Below the pieces are notes generated by a model. The model did no database searches, was not told the origin of the DNA, and saw only the letters and a program-made list of their open reading frames with translations. A DNA stretch of 64,000 nt, from positions 1 to 64,000 of the forward strand of contig NZ_LIPD01000008.1 of assembly GCF_001905545.1 (NCBI RefSeq), written 5' to 3'. Positions 55,636 through 62,725 of the stretch are shown here, piece by piece. The translations under genes were made by a program, and so were the position numbers. Each line of letters starts with the position of its first letter. The stretch's first letter is position 1. The stretch is from Streptomyces sp. CB02056. GTDB taxonomy: Bacteria; Actinomycetota; Actinomycetes; Streptomycetales; Streptomycetaceae.

Positions 55636-56307
55636 ATGACTCAGGCCATGCCTCGCCAGAAGAATCCCCTGGCCCCGCGCTTTCAGGTGGCTTTGCGACC
55701 TGCGGAGTTGCCCGACCATGACTTCGAGGACGACGCCACCATCAAAGGCAGGCAATACAGCGGACTGAGCCTCGTCGGACGATCGGGCGAAGCGGTCGAA
55801 GTCGAGCAATGCGCCTTCGAGAACGTCCGGTTCACCGGGATGCACCTGGTCCGGTCGGTGCTCGCTCACATCGCCTTCGACACCTGCGACTTCGCCACGG
55901 TCCGGACACAGGACGTATCCATCCTCCGTGGCACGGTGACCGGGTGCCGGCTCACCGGGTCGTCCTGGAGCAACGGCAGTTTCCGTGACGTCCTCTTCGA
56001 GGGCACTCGGACAGACAGCACGCTGTTCCGCTACGCGAAGTTCAAGACGGTGGTCTTCAGGGAGTGCAATCTCTCCCAGGCCGACTTTCAGTTCGCCGAA
56101 CTCCGTGATGTCCGATTCGAGAAGTGCGACCTCACGGGAACCCAGTTCGCCAACGTCGTCATTCAGCCCGGTGTCAGCTTCGACAACTGCACACTGATCG
56201 ATGTCGGAGGCGCCGCGCACCTCAAGGGTGCCACCGTGCGAGGCCCGGGGTCCATGGAACTGGCCCTGAGCCTCGCCAGGGAGGCCGGCATCGTCTTCGA
56301 AGCCTAG
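55636..56307 (+). CDS. Pentapeptide-repeat protein
   Basis: Protein of 223 aa that should fold as a right-handed quadrilateral beta-helix. Pentapeptide-type repeats run from about residue 58 to 195 (QCAFENVRF, CDFATVRT, CRLTGSSW, CNLSQADFQFAELRDVRFEKCDLTGTQF). No membrane segment or signal. GAGGTG precedes the ATG by 6 nt. The gene runs into the HExxH enzyme gene with the two TAG stops overlapping in CTAG. Possible roles, all inferred: scaffold or partner in peptide modification, or self-protection as in Qnr/MfpA-like gyrase protection. Confidence 0.85.
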   Translation: MTQAMPRQKNPLAPRFQVALRPAELPDHDFEDDATIKGRQYSGLSLVGRSGEAVEVEQCAFENVRFTGMHLVRSVLAHIAFDTCDFATVRTQDVSILRGTVTGCRLTGSSWSNGSFRDVLFEGTRTDSTLFRYAKFKTVVFRECNLSQADFQFAELRDVRFEKCDLTGTQFANVVIQPGVSFDNCTLIDVGGAAHLKGATVRGPGSMELALSLAREAGIVFEA

Positions 56308-57170
56308 GCTGCGGCAGGCAGGTCGTAGTGCGCGAACTCCCGGCCCGAGATCGACCGGGTGACGAGATCGAAGTCGATCGTCTCGGCGAAGTCCGCGAGT
56401 TCGCGCACCATCCCCTGGCCGTACGGCGTGAACAGGTCCAGCTTGTCCAGCAGGCCGTCCGCGCACTCGCGGATCGAGTGGCGGAACGTGTCCACCAACT
56501 CCGTCTCACCCCTCAGGTGCTGCATGAGCATGAGGGGCGGAGCCACCACCGCACTGTGGAAGGCCTTGTCCAGCGGGCGCATCTGCCCGAACTTCACTGC
56601 GGAGACGACCCGGTACTCGTCGGCCCCCAGCTCCTTGGCCGGCCGCGTGTAAAGGCGGTACACCATGTCCGCCAGGAAGACGTTCAGGTGCACGGTCTCG
56701 TGCACCAGGGACTCGGCGTAGTCGTGGGGCCGCCACTCGTCGCCCGGGCTCATGCTCACCAGGCCCGGGAGCGTCGAACCGGTGCCGCCACCCTTGTTGG
56801 TCGAGCTGAACATCACGACGTCGGTGACCACCAGGTCCACGAGGGCACCCAAGTCGGGGACGAGGTCCCTGGTGTGCAGGAGCGCCACGGAGAAGTCGCG
56901 CTTCCACCGCTCCCGCAGGTCGGGCGGGGTGTTCTCCAGCCCCTCGAAGATGTTCTCGAAGGTCCTGTTCTCGATCAGGTAGCTGCCCCACTCGCTGTCC
57001 TCGAAGGACAGCGTGATGCCCGCATCCTCGACCGGCAGCGGACGGAGCGCGGAGACGACCCTCCGGTACGCGGCCGGGAGGTCCACGGCGGTCGGCGGAG
57101 GCTGCTCGTCGACCGCGCTCACGAGTCGGCCGATCGTCTCCTGGGTGTGGTGGATGTTGAGGAACCGCAT
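56304..57170 (-). CDS. Stand-alone HExxH protein, putative 2-oxoglutarate-dependent peptide beta-hydroxylase
   Basis: Protein of 288 aa. The helix ESLVHETVHLNVFL gives HExxH at 157-161; a later FHSAVVAPPLMLMQHL supplies a candidate third ligand (His205 or His218). This layout matches the HEXXH peptide-modification family found next to RiPP precursors (TIGR04267-like), which has been re-assigned from protease to iron/2-oxoglutarate beta-hydroxylases. The ATG (MRFLNIHHTQ) follows AAGGAG. It is directly downstream of a 48-codon precursor-like gene and probably on its transcript. No radical-SAM, LanB/LanC or YcaO gene is adjacent. Family placement is by motif and context. Confidence 0.75.
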   Translation of the reverse strand: MRFLNIHHTQETIGRLVSAVDEQPPPTAVDLPAAYRRVVSALRPLPVEDAGITLSFEDSEWGSYLIENRTFENIFEGLENTPPDLRERWKRDFSVALLHTRDLVPDLGALVDLVVTDVVMFSSTNKGGGTGSTLPGLVSMSPGDEWRPHDYAESLVHETVHLNVFLADMVYRLYTRPAKELGADEYRVVSAVKFGQMRPLDKAFHSAVVAPPLMLMQHLRGETELVDTFRHSIRECADGLLDKLDLFTPYGQGMVRELADFAETIDFDLVTRSISGREFAHYDLPAAA

Positions 57171-57206
57171 GGAGGAACACTCCTTCGCTGGAATGCTTGG
57201 GAACCA

Positions 57207-57241
57207 CGCGCCCGGCCCCAATTGAGGTGGGGCCGGGCGCG
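57207..57241 (-). terminator. Intercistronic hairpin between precursor and HExxH genes (attenuator?)
   Basis: Perfect 13-bp stem (57207-57219 with 57229-57241) with a 9-nt loop, no T-tract. Placed 29 nt after the precursor stop and 36 nt before the enzyme start, it could cause partial termination or protect the 5' mRNA segment, favouring precursor over enzyme. Confidence 0.72.
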
Positions 57242-57269
57242 CGACTGCTTCAGGCGCTCAGGTCGGCCG

Positions 57270-57416
57270 TCAGTTGGTCCAGCCGCCCATCATCGAGGTG
57301 TTGTCCTCGTCCAGGAACGCCCGGACGTTGCCCCGGATGGTGTTCGTGGCGCTCTCGTCGAGCGTCACGGACTCGGCCGCCTCGGCGCTCTCGGTGTCGC
57401 TGGTGATCACGGACAT
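57270..57416 (-). CDS. Putative RiPP precursor peptide (48 aa)
   Basis: Small ORF with a proper ribosome site (AGGGAGA, 6 nt before ATG). The first 30 residues form an acidic/Ser-Thr-rich leader-like region (SDTESAEAAESVTLDESA). A predicted helix NTIRGNVRAFL and the C-terminal tail DEDNTSMMGGWTN follow, ending in a short, Gly/Met/Trp-containing stretch typical of a core peptide. No Cys is present, so lanthionine or disulfide chemistry is excluded. Asp, Asn and Trp in the tail are possible hydroxylation targets. The only modification enzyme in reach is the HExxH protein. Confidence 0.7.
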   Translation of the reverse strand: MSVITSDTESAEAAESVTLDESATNTIRGNVRAFLDEDNTSMMGGWTN

Positions 57417-57559
57417 TGCGATCTCCCTTCATCGGATGAATGGAACAACCTCCCCGGAAAGGGAGGAACCTGCGGGGGGAGTCGGTGATCCGCATCGGCC
57501 ACGTACTGCTTGGCCGATGCTGGCCAGGCTACGGACGGCGAGACATCGCTCTCTACGAA

Positions 57560-57650
57560 CTTGCATGAGCTTGCACAGCAATCGACCGGTCAAATAGCGG
57601 CGTTGACTACATATCCGCTGTTCGGAGAAGCTTGTGCAAGCCCGAGCAAG
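57560..57650. promoter_or_regulatory. Four-box CTTGC/GCAAG inverted operator in a divergent promoter
   Basis: Two 18-nt arms, 57560-57577 and 57633-57650, are inverted repeats of each other (15 of 18 positions). Each arm contains two CTTGC (or GCAAG) boxes exactly 10 bp apart, one helical turn. The 55-nt centre carries TTGACC on the minus strand (57588-57593) and TTGACT on the plus strand (57603-57608), so the -10 regions on both sides would fall in the arms. The layout suits an oligomeric XRE-type regulator controlling both the precursor and the regulator operon. Confidence 0.65.
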
Positions 57651-57672
57651 CACCTAGATCAGGGAGCCGGCC

Positions 57673-57927
57673 ATGGCCGTGGAGTTCGTTGGCATCGACC
57701 CCAGTACCGATCGGGACCACTGCCCCACCGTGTGGGTGGACCCGGATGCTCAGGAGATCCTTTTCCAGGGGTGGAACCCGCGCCCCGAGACCCAGGCGGA
57801 TTGCGAAGGAACGAGTCCTGCGAACGGGCCGGTCCCCGACAATGAGGCCATCGTCAGGCTTCCGGCCCGGATGGTGCCCATGATCAGGGAGGCATGTGAT
57901 GCCATCGAGCGTGCCCAGCTTCGCTGA
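57673..57927 (+). CDS. Small conserved hypothetical protein upstream of DUF6879
   Basis: Protein of 84 aa, acidic with patches of Trp/Pro (MAVEFVGIDPSTDRDHCPTVWVDPDAQEILFQGW, then C-terminal helix RMVPMIREACDAIERAQLR). No membrane segment. AGGGAGCC precedes the ATG. It overlaps the next gene by 29 nt, an arrangement of small protein-DUF6879-XRE that recurs in Streptomyces. Function unknown; antitoxin-like or adaptor role possible. Confidence 0.75.
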   Translation: MAVEFVGIDPSTDRDHCPTVWVDPDAQEILFQGWNPRPETQADCEGTSPANGPVPDNEAIVRLPARMVPMIREACDAIERAQLR

Positions 57928-58414
57928 GCTGCTTGAGCAGTGTCAGCGGTCCGCCGTCCATCTGGAGCTGCGGGATTCGTACGCCCCGACGGATCGGTTC
58001 GAGGCCTGGCAGCGCGGTGAGCGGATCAACTGGGAGGACCAGGCGTCCTGGTGGCATCCCTATGACCAGTTGATCACAGACGCCGTGGCGCGGGGCGTGG
58101 TCATTCGCCGAGCCCGGGTGGTCTCCGAGCCCGTGTCCGAGTACATCCGGTGGGAGCACTACGTCACCCACGCCAACGTCACGGCGGGCGAGCAGGTCCG
58201 CTGGCTGCCACGGCGACAGGCCACGAGCATCCCCCTGCCGGGGAACGACTTCTGGCTGTTCGACGGTGCACTGCTTCGGGTGCACCACTTCTCCGGGGAC
58301 GGCGCCGTGGTCGAAGATGAGATCACAACAGACCCGGACACCGTGAAGCTGTGCACCACCGCGTTCGAAGCAGTCTGGGAGCGGGCGCTCCCGCACCATC
58401 TGTACGAGATCTGA
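57899..58414 (+). CDS. DUF6879 family protein
   Basis: Protein of 171 aa: FAELLEQCQRSAVHLELRDSYAPTDRFEAWQRGE, Trp-rich core WEDQASWWHPYDQLI, ARGVVIRRARVVSEPVSEYIRWEHYVT and GNDFWLFDGALLRVHHFSGDG. DUF6879 proteins almost always accompany an XRE/WhiJ-like regulator. ATG at 57899 has AGGGAGG 6 nt upstream; a GTG one codon earlier is less likely. It may bind the regulator or its ligand (inference). Confidence 0.85.
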   Translation: MPSSVPSFAELLEQCQRSAVHLELRDSYAPTDRFEAWQRGERINWEDQASWWHPYDQLITDAVARGVVIRRARVVSEPVSEYIRWEHYVTHANVTAGEQVRWLPRRQATSIPLPGNDFWLFDGALLRVHHFSGDGAVVEDEITTDPDTVKLCTTAFEAVWERALPHHLYEI

Positions 58415-58428
58415 CGAAGGCCGGCTCC

Positions 58429-59277
58429 ATGCCCGCGCACCCCTCACCGAACGTTCAGAAGGCCCGCGAAGCTCTTGCCGGTCGGCTGAGCGAGATTCGG
58501 AAGGACGCGGGGATCAGCGGGCGGGAGCTGGCCGTCAGGTGCGGCTGGTCGGAGTCGAAGTCGTCCCGGATCGAGAACGCCAGGACACCTCCCTCCGACG
58601 CCGACATCAGGGCCTGGTGCCGCGCCTGTGGCGCCGACGATCAAGCTCCTGACTTGGTTGCCGCCAACCGGCAGTCCGCCGACGCCCATGTGCAGTGGCG
58701 ACGGCTCCAGCGGAGTGGGCTCCGCCGGCTGCAAGAGTCCACCGGAGACCTGTACCGGCAAACCAAGGTGTTCCGGGTCTACGTCTCCGACGTGATCCCA
58801 GGGTTCCTCCAAACGCCCAGGTACGCCGCCGCCTTGCTGTCGTGCATCGCGGACTTCCGGGGAACTCCGAACGATGTGAGTGACGCTGTGGCGGCCCGGA
58901 TGAGACGCAACGCGGTGCTGGCCAATGGTGCACGCCGGTTCTCGTTCGTCCTGGAGGAGTCCGTGCTGCGCTACCGCGTGTGCAGCTCCGAGACCATGGC
59001 GGCACAGCTCGGCCATCTGCTCGGAGCCATGGATCTCCCGAACGTCTCCGTGGGCATCGTCCCGTTCGCGGCGCAACGGAGCGTTTGGCCCATGCCGACC
59101 TTCACGATCTTCGATGACACCAGAGTCCACGCGGACACGCTGGATGCCGCCTCGACGCTCACGCAGCCCAGCCAGGTCGACCTCTATGCCCGCGCCTTCT
59201 CTCGGCTCTCGCAGGGGGCGGTGCGAGGCGCCACAGCGCGTTCACTTGTCACAGGCGCCTTGGCTGACCTGGATTGA
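58429..59277 (+). CDS. XRE family regulator with DUF5753 domain (WhiJ-like) 1
   Basis: DNA-binding regulator of 282 aa. N-terminal HTH (about 12-70; LAGRLSEIRKDAGISGRELAVRCGWSESKSSRIENARTPPS), then the DUF5753 ligand/dimerisation domain (about 95-275; FRVYVSDVIPGFLQTPRYAAALL, FSFVLEESVLRYRVCSSETMAAQLGHLL). Last gene of the three-gene plus-strand operon divergent from the precursor, so it is the best candidate to bind the CTTGC-box operator. WhiJ-like proteins control development and secondary metabolism in Streptomyces. Confidence 0.92.
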   Translation: MPAHPSPNVQKAREALAGRLSEIRKDAGISGRELAVRCGWSESKSSRIENARTPPSDADIRAWCRACGADDQAPDLVAANRQSADAHVQWRRLQRSGLRRLQESTGDLYRQTKVFRVYVSDVIPGFLQTPRYAAALLSCIADFRGTPNDVSDAVAARMRRNAVLANGARRFSFVLEESVLRYRVCSSETMAAQLGHLLGAMDLPNVSVGIVPFAAQRSVWPMPTFTIFDDTRVHADTLDAASTLTQPSQVDLYARAFSRLSQGAVRGATARSLVTGALADLD

Positions 59278-59338
59278 CACTTCAGCGCGAAGAGGGGAAT
59301 GCGGTCTCGCCGTCGCCTCGTCGGACAGCGAGCGCGCC

Positions 59339-59376
59339 CGCGAGGCCCTCGCCCCGGGCGGGCGAGGGCCTTCGCG
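59339..59376. terminator. Bidirectional stem-loop terminator
   Basis: CGCGAGGCCCTCGCC (59339-59353) pairs with GGCGAGGGCCTTCGCG (59361-59376) with one bulge, followed by TGTTT on the plus strand. It separates the XRE operon from the opposing small-gene operon. Confidence 0.75.
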
Positions 59377-59380
59377 TGTT

Positions 59381-59503
59381 TCAGTGCTGCTCGTCGCGTG
59401 CCTCGGGGCGAGGCATCCTGAGAGTCACGAGGAGGCCGAGGGCCACGGTGGCGATCGCGAGGACGAGGAGGGCGAGGAGGATCGCGCCGATGAAGAACTT
59501 CAC
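59381..59503 (-). CDS. Single-pass membrane peptide (40 aa)
   Basis: Small ORF starting GTG inside the stop of the preceding gene (GTGA overlap) and ending directly before the terminator. MKFFIGAIL starts a hydrophobic helix to about residue 28, followed by a charged tail (RMPRPEARDEQH). The overlap, position and clean membrane helix argue that it is expressed. Too small for most gene finders. Function unknown; topology is like small regulatory or stress membrane peptides. Confidence 0.6.
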   Translation of the reverse strand: MKFFIGAILLALLVLAIATVALGLLVTLRMPRPEARDEQH

Positions 59504-59754
59504 TGGCGCCACGCCTCGTCGTCATCGTCCAGTTCGCGGAGCAGGCGGAGGAGGTTGAGCAAAGTGCTCACCGGAGCGTTCCCGAAGTCGATCAGGATGC
59601 GCCCGTCGATGGTGGTCTCGCCCGGCAAGGCGGACCCCCAGAGGAGCCCGTGCGGCAGGCCGCGCCTGTGCAACTCGCCCAGAAGGGCCATGAGGTGGGG
59701 TTTGGTGTAGTCGCGCATCCGGGGGTCCTCCGGCAGGACGGGGTAGCCGGTCAC
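59500..59754 (-). CDS. Hypothetical protein (84 aa) in ATPase operon
   Basis: Soluble protein starting GTG within the stop codon of the ATPase gene (4-nt overlap): YTKPHLMALLGELHRRGLPHGLLWGSALPGETTIDGRILIDFGNAPVSTLLNLLRLLRELDDDDEAW. Predicted mixed alpha/beta with an acidic C-terminus. No family recognised. Translational coupling to both neighbours shows a three-gene operon. Confidence 0.72.
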   Translation of the reverse strand: MTGYPVLPEDPRMRDYTKPHLMALLGELHRRGLPHGLLWGSALPGETTIDGRILIDFGNAPVSTLLNLLRLLRELDDDDEAWRQ

Positions 59755-60116
59755 GCGCGGCAGTCCAGCTCGTACCAGATGGATTTGCCGCGCTTCTGCG
59801 GGTCGACGCCCCAGCGGTGGGTGAGGCCCTCCACGAGTTGGAGGCCCCGGCCGGACTCGGCGGAGTCGGCGGGGGTTCGCCGCCGGGGGAGGGCGTCGCT
59901 CTCGTCGGAGACGGTGACCCGGAGGGTGCGGCCGAGGACGGAGAACCAGACGACGGGCGCGGGGGTGTCGCCGTGCCGCCAGGCGTTGACGACGAGCTCC
60001 ATCAGGGCGAGTTCGGCGTTGAAGATGCTGTCGGCGTCCCAGCCGCCGCTACGGGTCATCGCGTCCCGCAGGGCCTGGCGGGAGAGGGTGAGCGAGGGGG
60101 TGTTACGGGTGCACAC
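59751..60116 (-). CDS. ATP-binding protein, HATPase_c (anti-sigma/serine-kinase-like)
   Basis: GHKL-fold protein of 121 aa: N-box ELALMELVVNAWRHGDTP, G1-like DESDALPRRR, and GRGLQLVEGLTHRWGVDPQKRGKSIWYEL at the end. Such stand-alone ATPases act like SpoIIAB/RsbW anti-sigma kinases or as AbaA/WhiJ-cluster partners in Streptomyces. GTG at 60116 has GGAGG 5 nt upstream, a better start than a GTG 57 codons earlier. Upstream DNA to 60409 has an AT-rich palindrome TTTAATTAAA (60290-60299), possibly a shared promoter element. Confidence 0.86.
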   Translation of the reverse strand: MCTRNTPSLTLSRQALRDAMTRSGGWDADSIFNAELALMELVVNAWRHGDTPAPVVWFSVLGRTLRVTVSDESDALPRRRTPADSAESGRGLQLVEGLTHRWGVDPQKRGKSIWYELDCRA

Positions 60117-60409
60117 GGGAACCTCCGTGAGGCTGTGGCGCGGGGAGGGGGATGACGGTCGTCGCCGTGAGCCAGGCCGGGGCGGCGGTTGCTCTTCGGC
60201 GTGCGGGCAGCAGGCGCCTACTGCCGTGGATGCAGGCATTACTGACGATCCGTCGGATCGAGCTGTGAACGACGATAGCGCATCCACTCTTTAATTAAAT
60301 TCGAACGAGAGAAGTGTCCTCCCATCGGGGGACGCGCTTCGCCGAGCCCGGATGGATCCACCGGCAACCGGCGCGGCACACTGGCCTCTGCACCTGCTGA
60401 GAGGACGCC

Positions 60410-61270
60410 ATGGCCCTTCGAGTCCCCACCCTCCGTCAGCGGCGCCTCGGCGCCGAACTGCGGAGGATGAGAGAGCAAGCCGGCTTCGGCGGCAGCCACC
60501 TTGCCCGTCTGCTTGGGGTGACCGCTGCCTTGGTGAGTCAGATGGAGAATGGGAAGTCGGCTGTCAGCGAGGAACGTCTGCGTGAGATCGCGGCGGCCTG
60601 CGCGTGTGGCAACGAGCCCCTGATCGCCGCGCTCGCTGACATGACCCGGGAGCGAGAAACTGGCTGGTGGGAGGAGTACAGCCCGAGTCTGACCAGCGAC
60701 CTGCTCGATGTGGCGGCGATCGAGGCCCATGCCCGGCGGATCGCCACCTACTCGATCACCTTCCTGCCCGGACTGCTTCAAACTCCCGCCTACGCCGCTT
60801 CGGTGTTCGCCCGTGCGATCCCGCCATTGCCGCAGGCTGATGTCGATCTCCGCCTCGCCTTCCGCCTGCGGAGGCAGCAGATCATCCGCAACGACGCTAC
60901 GCCCTACACTGCGTTCATCCATGAAGCCGCACTGCGGATGCAGTTCAGCGGGCCAGAGGCACTTGCCGAGCAACTCGGCGCCCTCATTGACCGTTCCGAG
61001 AGCCCTGGCATCTCAGTTCGGGTCGTGCCGTTTAAGATCGAATCGCTGCCCGGCCCCAGCGAGAACTTCGTCTATATCGCCGGTCCGGTGCCCGAGTTGG
61101 ACACAGTGCAGATCGACATCAGCTTCGGGTGTCCGCTCTTCGATGCACCCTCCGACCTTGCAAGCTACCGCGAGATCCTCGATCGAATGGCGTCCGTAGC
61201 CCTCTCCGAAGATGACTCGCGAGACTTCATCCGATCCATCAAGAAGGAGATAGAGGGCAATCATGAGTAG
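60410..61270 (+). CDS. XRE family regulator with DUF5753 domain (WhiJ-like) 2
   Basis: Regulator of 286 aa. HTH (about 8-65; RQRRLGAELRRMREQAGFGGSHLARLLGVTAALVSQMENGKSAVS) and DUF5753 domain (about 90-280; YSITFLPGLLQTPAYAASVFARA, ALRMQFSGPEALAEQLGALID, VRVVPFKIESLPGPSENFVYI). It overlaps the DUF397 gene by 8 nt. Paralogue of the regulator 1 kb upstream but clearly diverged. Less GC-rich than surrounding core genes. Confidence 0.93.
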   Translation: MALRVPTLRQRRLGAELRRMREQAGFGGSHLARLLGVTAALVSQMENGKSAVSEERLREIAAACACGNEPLIAALADMTRERETGWWEEYSPSLTSDLLDVAAIEAHARRIATYSITFLPGLLQTPAYAASVFARAIPPLPQADVDLRLAFRLRRQQIIRNDATPYTAFIHEAALRMQFSGPEALAEQLGALIDRSESPGISVRVVPFKIESLPGPSENFVYIAGPVPELDTVQIDISFGCPLFDAPSDLASYREILDRMASVALSEDDSRDFIRSIKKEIEGNHE

Positions 61271-61463
61271 CCCTGCATGGCAGAAATCCAGTTACTCCGG
61301 CTCCAGCAACGCATGCGTTGAGGTCCGGACTGCCGACGGGGTAGTTGAACTCCGGGAGTCTGACGAGGGTGATGTCATCGTCTGCACCACCCGCCCCCAG
61401 TTCGCCACGTTCCTCCAGGGCGCCAAGGCCGGCGAGTTCGACCACCTCACCGTCACCCCCTGA
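61263..61463 (+). CDS. DUF397 domain protein
   Basis: Small protein of 66 aa with the DUF397 pattern AWQKSSYSGSSNACVEVRTADGVVELRESD ... RPQFATFLQGAKAGEFDHL. DUF397 proteins pair with WhiJ-like XRE regulators and likely act as their antagonists or co-factors (as for toxin-antitoxin-like WhiJ/Scr systems). Overlaps the XRE gene by 8 nt. Confidence 0.94.
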   Translation: MSSPAWQKSSYSGSSNACVEVRTADGVVELRESDEGDVIVCTTRPQFATFLQGAKAGEFDHLTVTP

Positions 61464-61469
61464 ACAGCA

Positions 61470-61505
61470 CGTCGCCCCGTCGAGCAGCTGCTCGACGGGG
61501 CGACG
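61470..61505. terminator. Bidirectional terminator (perfect 36-bp palindrome)
   Basis: CGTCGCCCCGTCGAGCAG is followed directly by its exact reverse complement, an 18-bp-arm palindrome between the convergent DUF397 and hutI genes. Confidence 0.85.
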
Positions 61506-61517
61506 CGAACCCACCAT

Positions 61518-62693
61518 TCAGACCTCGCGGACGCCCGCGCGCCAGACCGCCGCCGTCAGGGGGACACCCGGGCGGTAGGCCAGGTGCACATGCGACGGCG
61601 CTTCCAGCAGCAGCAGGTCGGCGCGGGCGCCGACCGTGACGGTGCCGACGTCGCTGCGCCGGAGGGCGCGGGCGCCGCCCGCGGTGGCCGCCCAGACCGC
61701 CTCGTCCGGGGTCATCCCCATCTCCCGCACCGCCACGGCAATACAGAACGCCATCGAACTGGTGAAGCTGGAGCCCGGGTTGCAGTCCGTCGACAGGGCC
61801 ACCACCGCGCCCGCGTCCAGCAGCCGGCGCCCGCTCGGGTACTCGGCCCGGGTGGAGAACTCCGCCCCCGGCAGCAGCGTCGCGACCGTCGCCGAGCCGG
61901 CCAGCGCCGCCACGTCCTCGTCCGTCAGGTAGGTGCAGTGGTCCGCCGAGGCGGCCCCCAGCTCCACCGCCAGCTGCACGCCGGGCCCGTACGTGAGCTG
62001 GTTGGCGTGCACGCGCGGCGTGAGGCCCTTCTCGATCCCCGCCGTCAGGACGGCCCGCGCCTGCTCCCCGTCGAAGGCGCCCTTCTCGCAGAACACGTCC
62101 ACCCAACGGGCGTGCGGGGCACAGGCGTCCAGCATCTCGCCGGTCACCAGCTCCACGTACCCGGCCGGGTCCTCGGCGTACTCCGGCGCCACCACGTGCG
62201 CGCCCAGGTACGTCGTCTCCGGGGTGTACCCGGCGGCGATCCGCAGCGCCCGGGCCTCGTCCTCGACCGTCAGCCCGTAGCCGGACTTGCACTCGATGGT
62301 GGTGGTGCCCTGCCGCACCGCCTCCCGGACGAACCGGGCCAGGTTGGCCTCCAGTTCGGCATCCGAAGCGGCCCGCGTGGCCGCCACCGTGGTCCGGATG
62401 CCGCCCGCCGAGTACGCCTGCCCGGACATCCGGGCGTTGAACTCGGCCGTACGGTCCCCCGCGAACACCAGGTGGGCGTGCGAGTCGACGAAGCCGGGCA
62501 GCAGCGCCCGGCCCCCGGCGTCGAAGCGCTCGTCCGCCGCCGGGGCCTGCGCGGCCGGGCCGACCCAGGCGACGGTGCCGCCGTCGACCACCACGGCCGC
62601 GTCGGTGAGCAGGCCGAGCGGCCCGGCGCCCTGCCCGGGGTCGTTGGTGACCAGGCTGCCGATGCCCGTGATCAGGGTGGTCGTGGTGCTCAA
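61518..62693 (-). CDS. hutI: Imidazolonepropionase
   Basis: Histidine-degradation enzyme of 391 aa hydrolysing imidazolonepropionate to formiminoglutamate. Amidohydrolase metal motif [39 protein letters not shown] and [11 protein letters not shown]. The start is TTG ([12 protein letters not shown]) with GGAAGG 7 nt upstream; no ATG or GTG fits. It lies 32 nt after hutF and is probably co-transcribed. Confidence 0.95.
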   Translation of the reverse strand: MSTTTTLITGIGSLVTNDPGQGAGPLGLLTDAAVVVDGGTVAWVGPAAQAPAADERFDAGGRALLPGFVDSHAHLVFAGDRTAEFNARMSGQAYSAGGIRTTVAATRAASDAELEANLARFVREAVRQGTTTIECKSGYGLTVEDEARALRIAAGYTPETTYLGAHVVAPEYAEDPAGYVELVTGEMLDACAPHARWVDVFCEKGAFDGEQARAVLTAGIEKGLTPRVHANQLTYGPGVQLAVELGAASADHCTYLTDEDVAALAGSATVATLLPGAEFSTRAEYPSGRRLLDAGAVVALSTDCNPGSSFTSSMAFCIAVAVREMGMTPDEAVWAATAGGARALRRSDVGTVTVGARADLLLLEAPSHVHLAYRPGVPLTAAVWRAGVREV

Positions 62694-62725
62694 GACAACG
62701 CCTTCCGAAGGGGGTTGAACGGGGG

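Noticed and set aside
57274-57597. 107-codon plus-strand ORF over the precursor gene
   Set aside because: Runs antisense through the precursor and the divergent promoter with no ribosome site or recognisable protein features.
60290-60299. AT palindrome TTTAATTAAA as an attachment or origin site
   Set aside because: Single short palindrome upstream of two divergent genes; more likely a promoter element, and no DnaA boxes or integrase are near.
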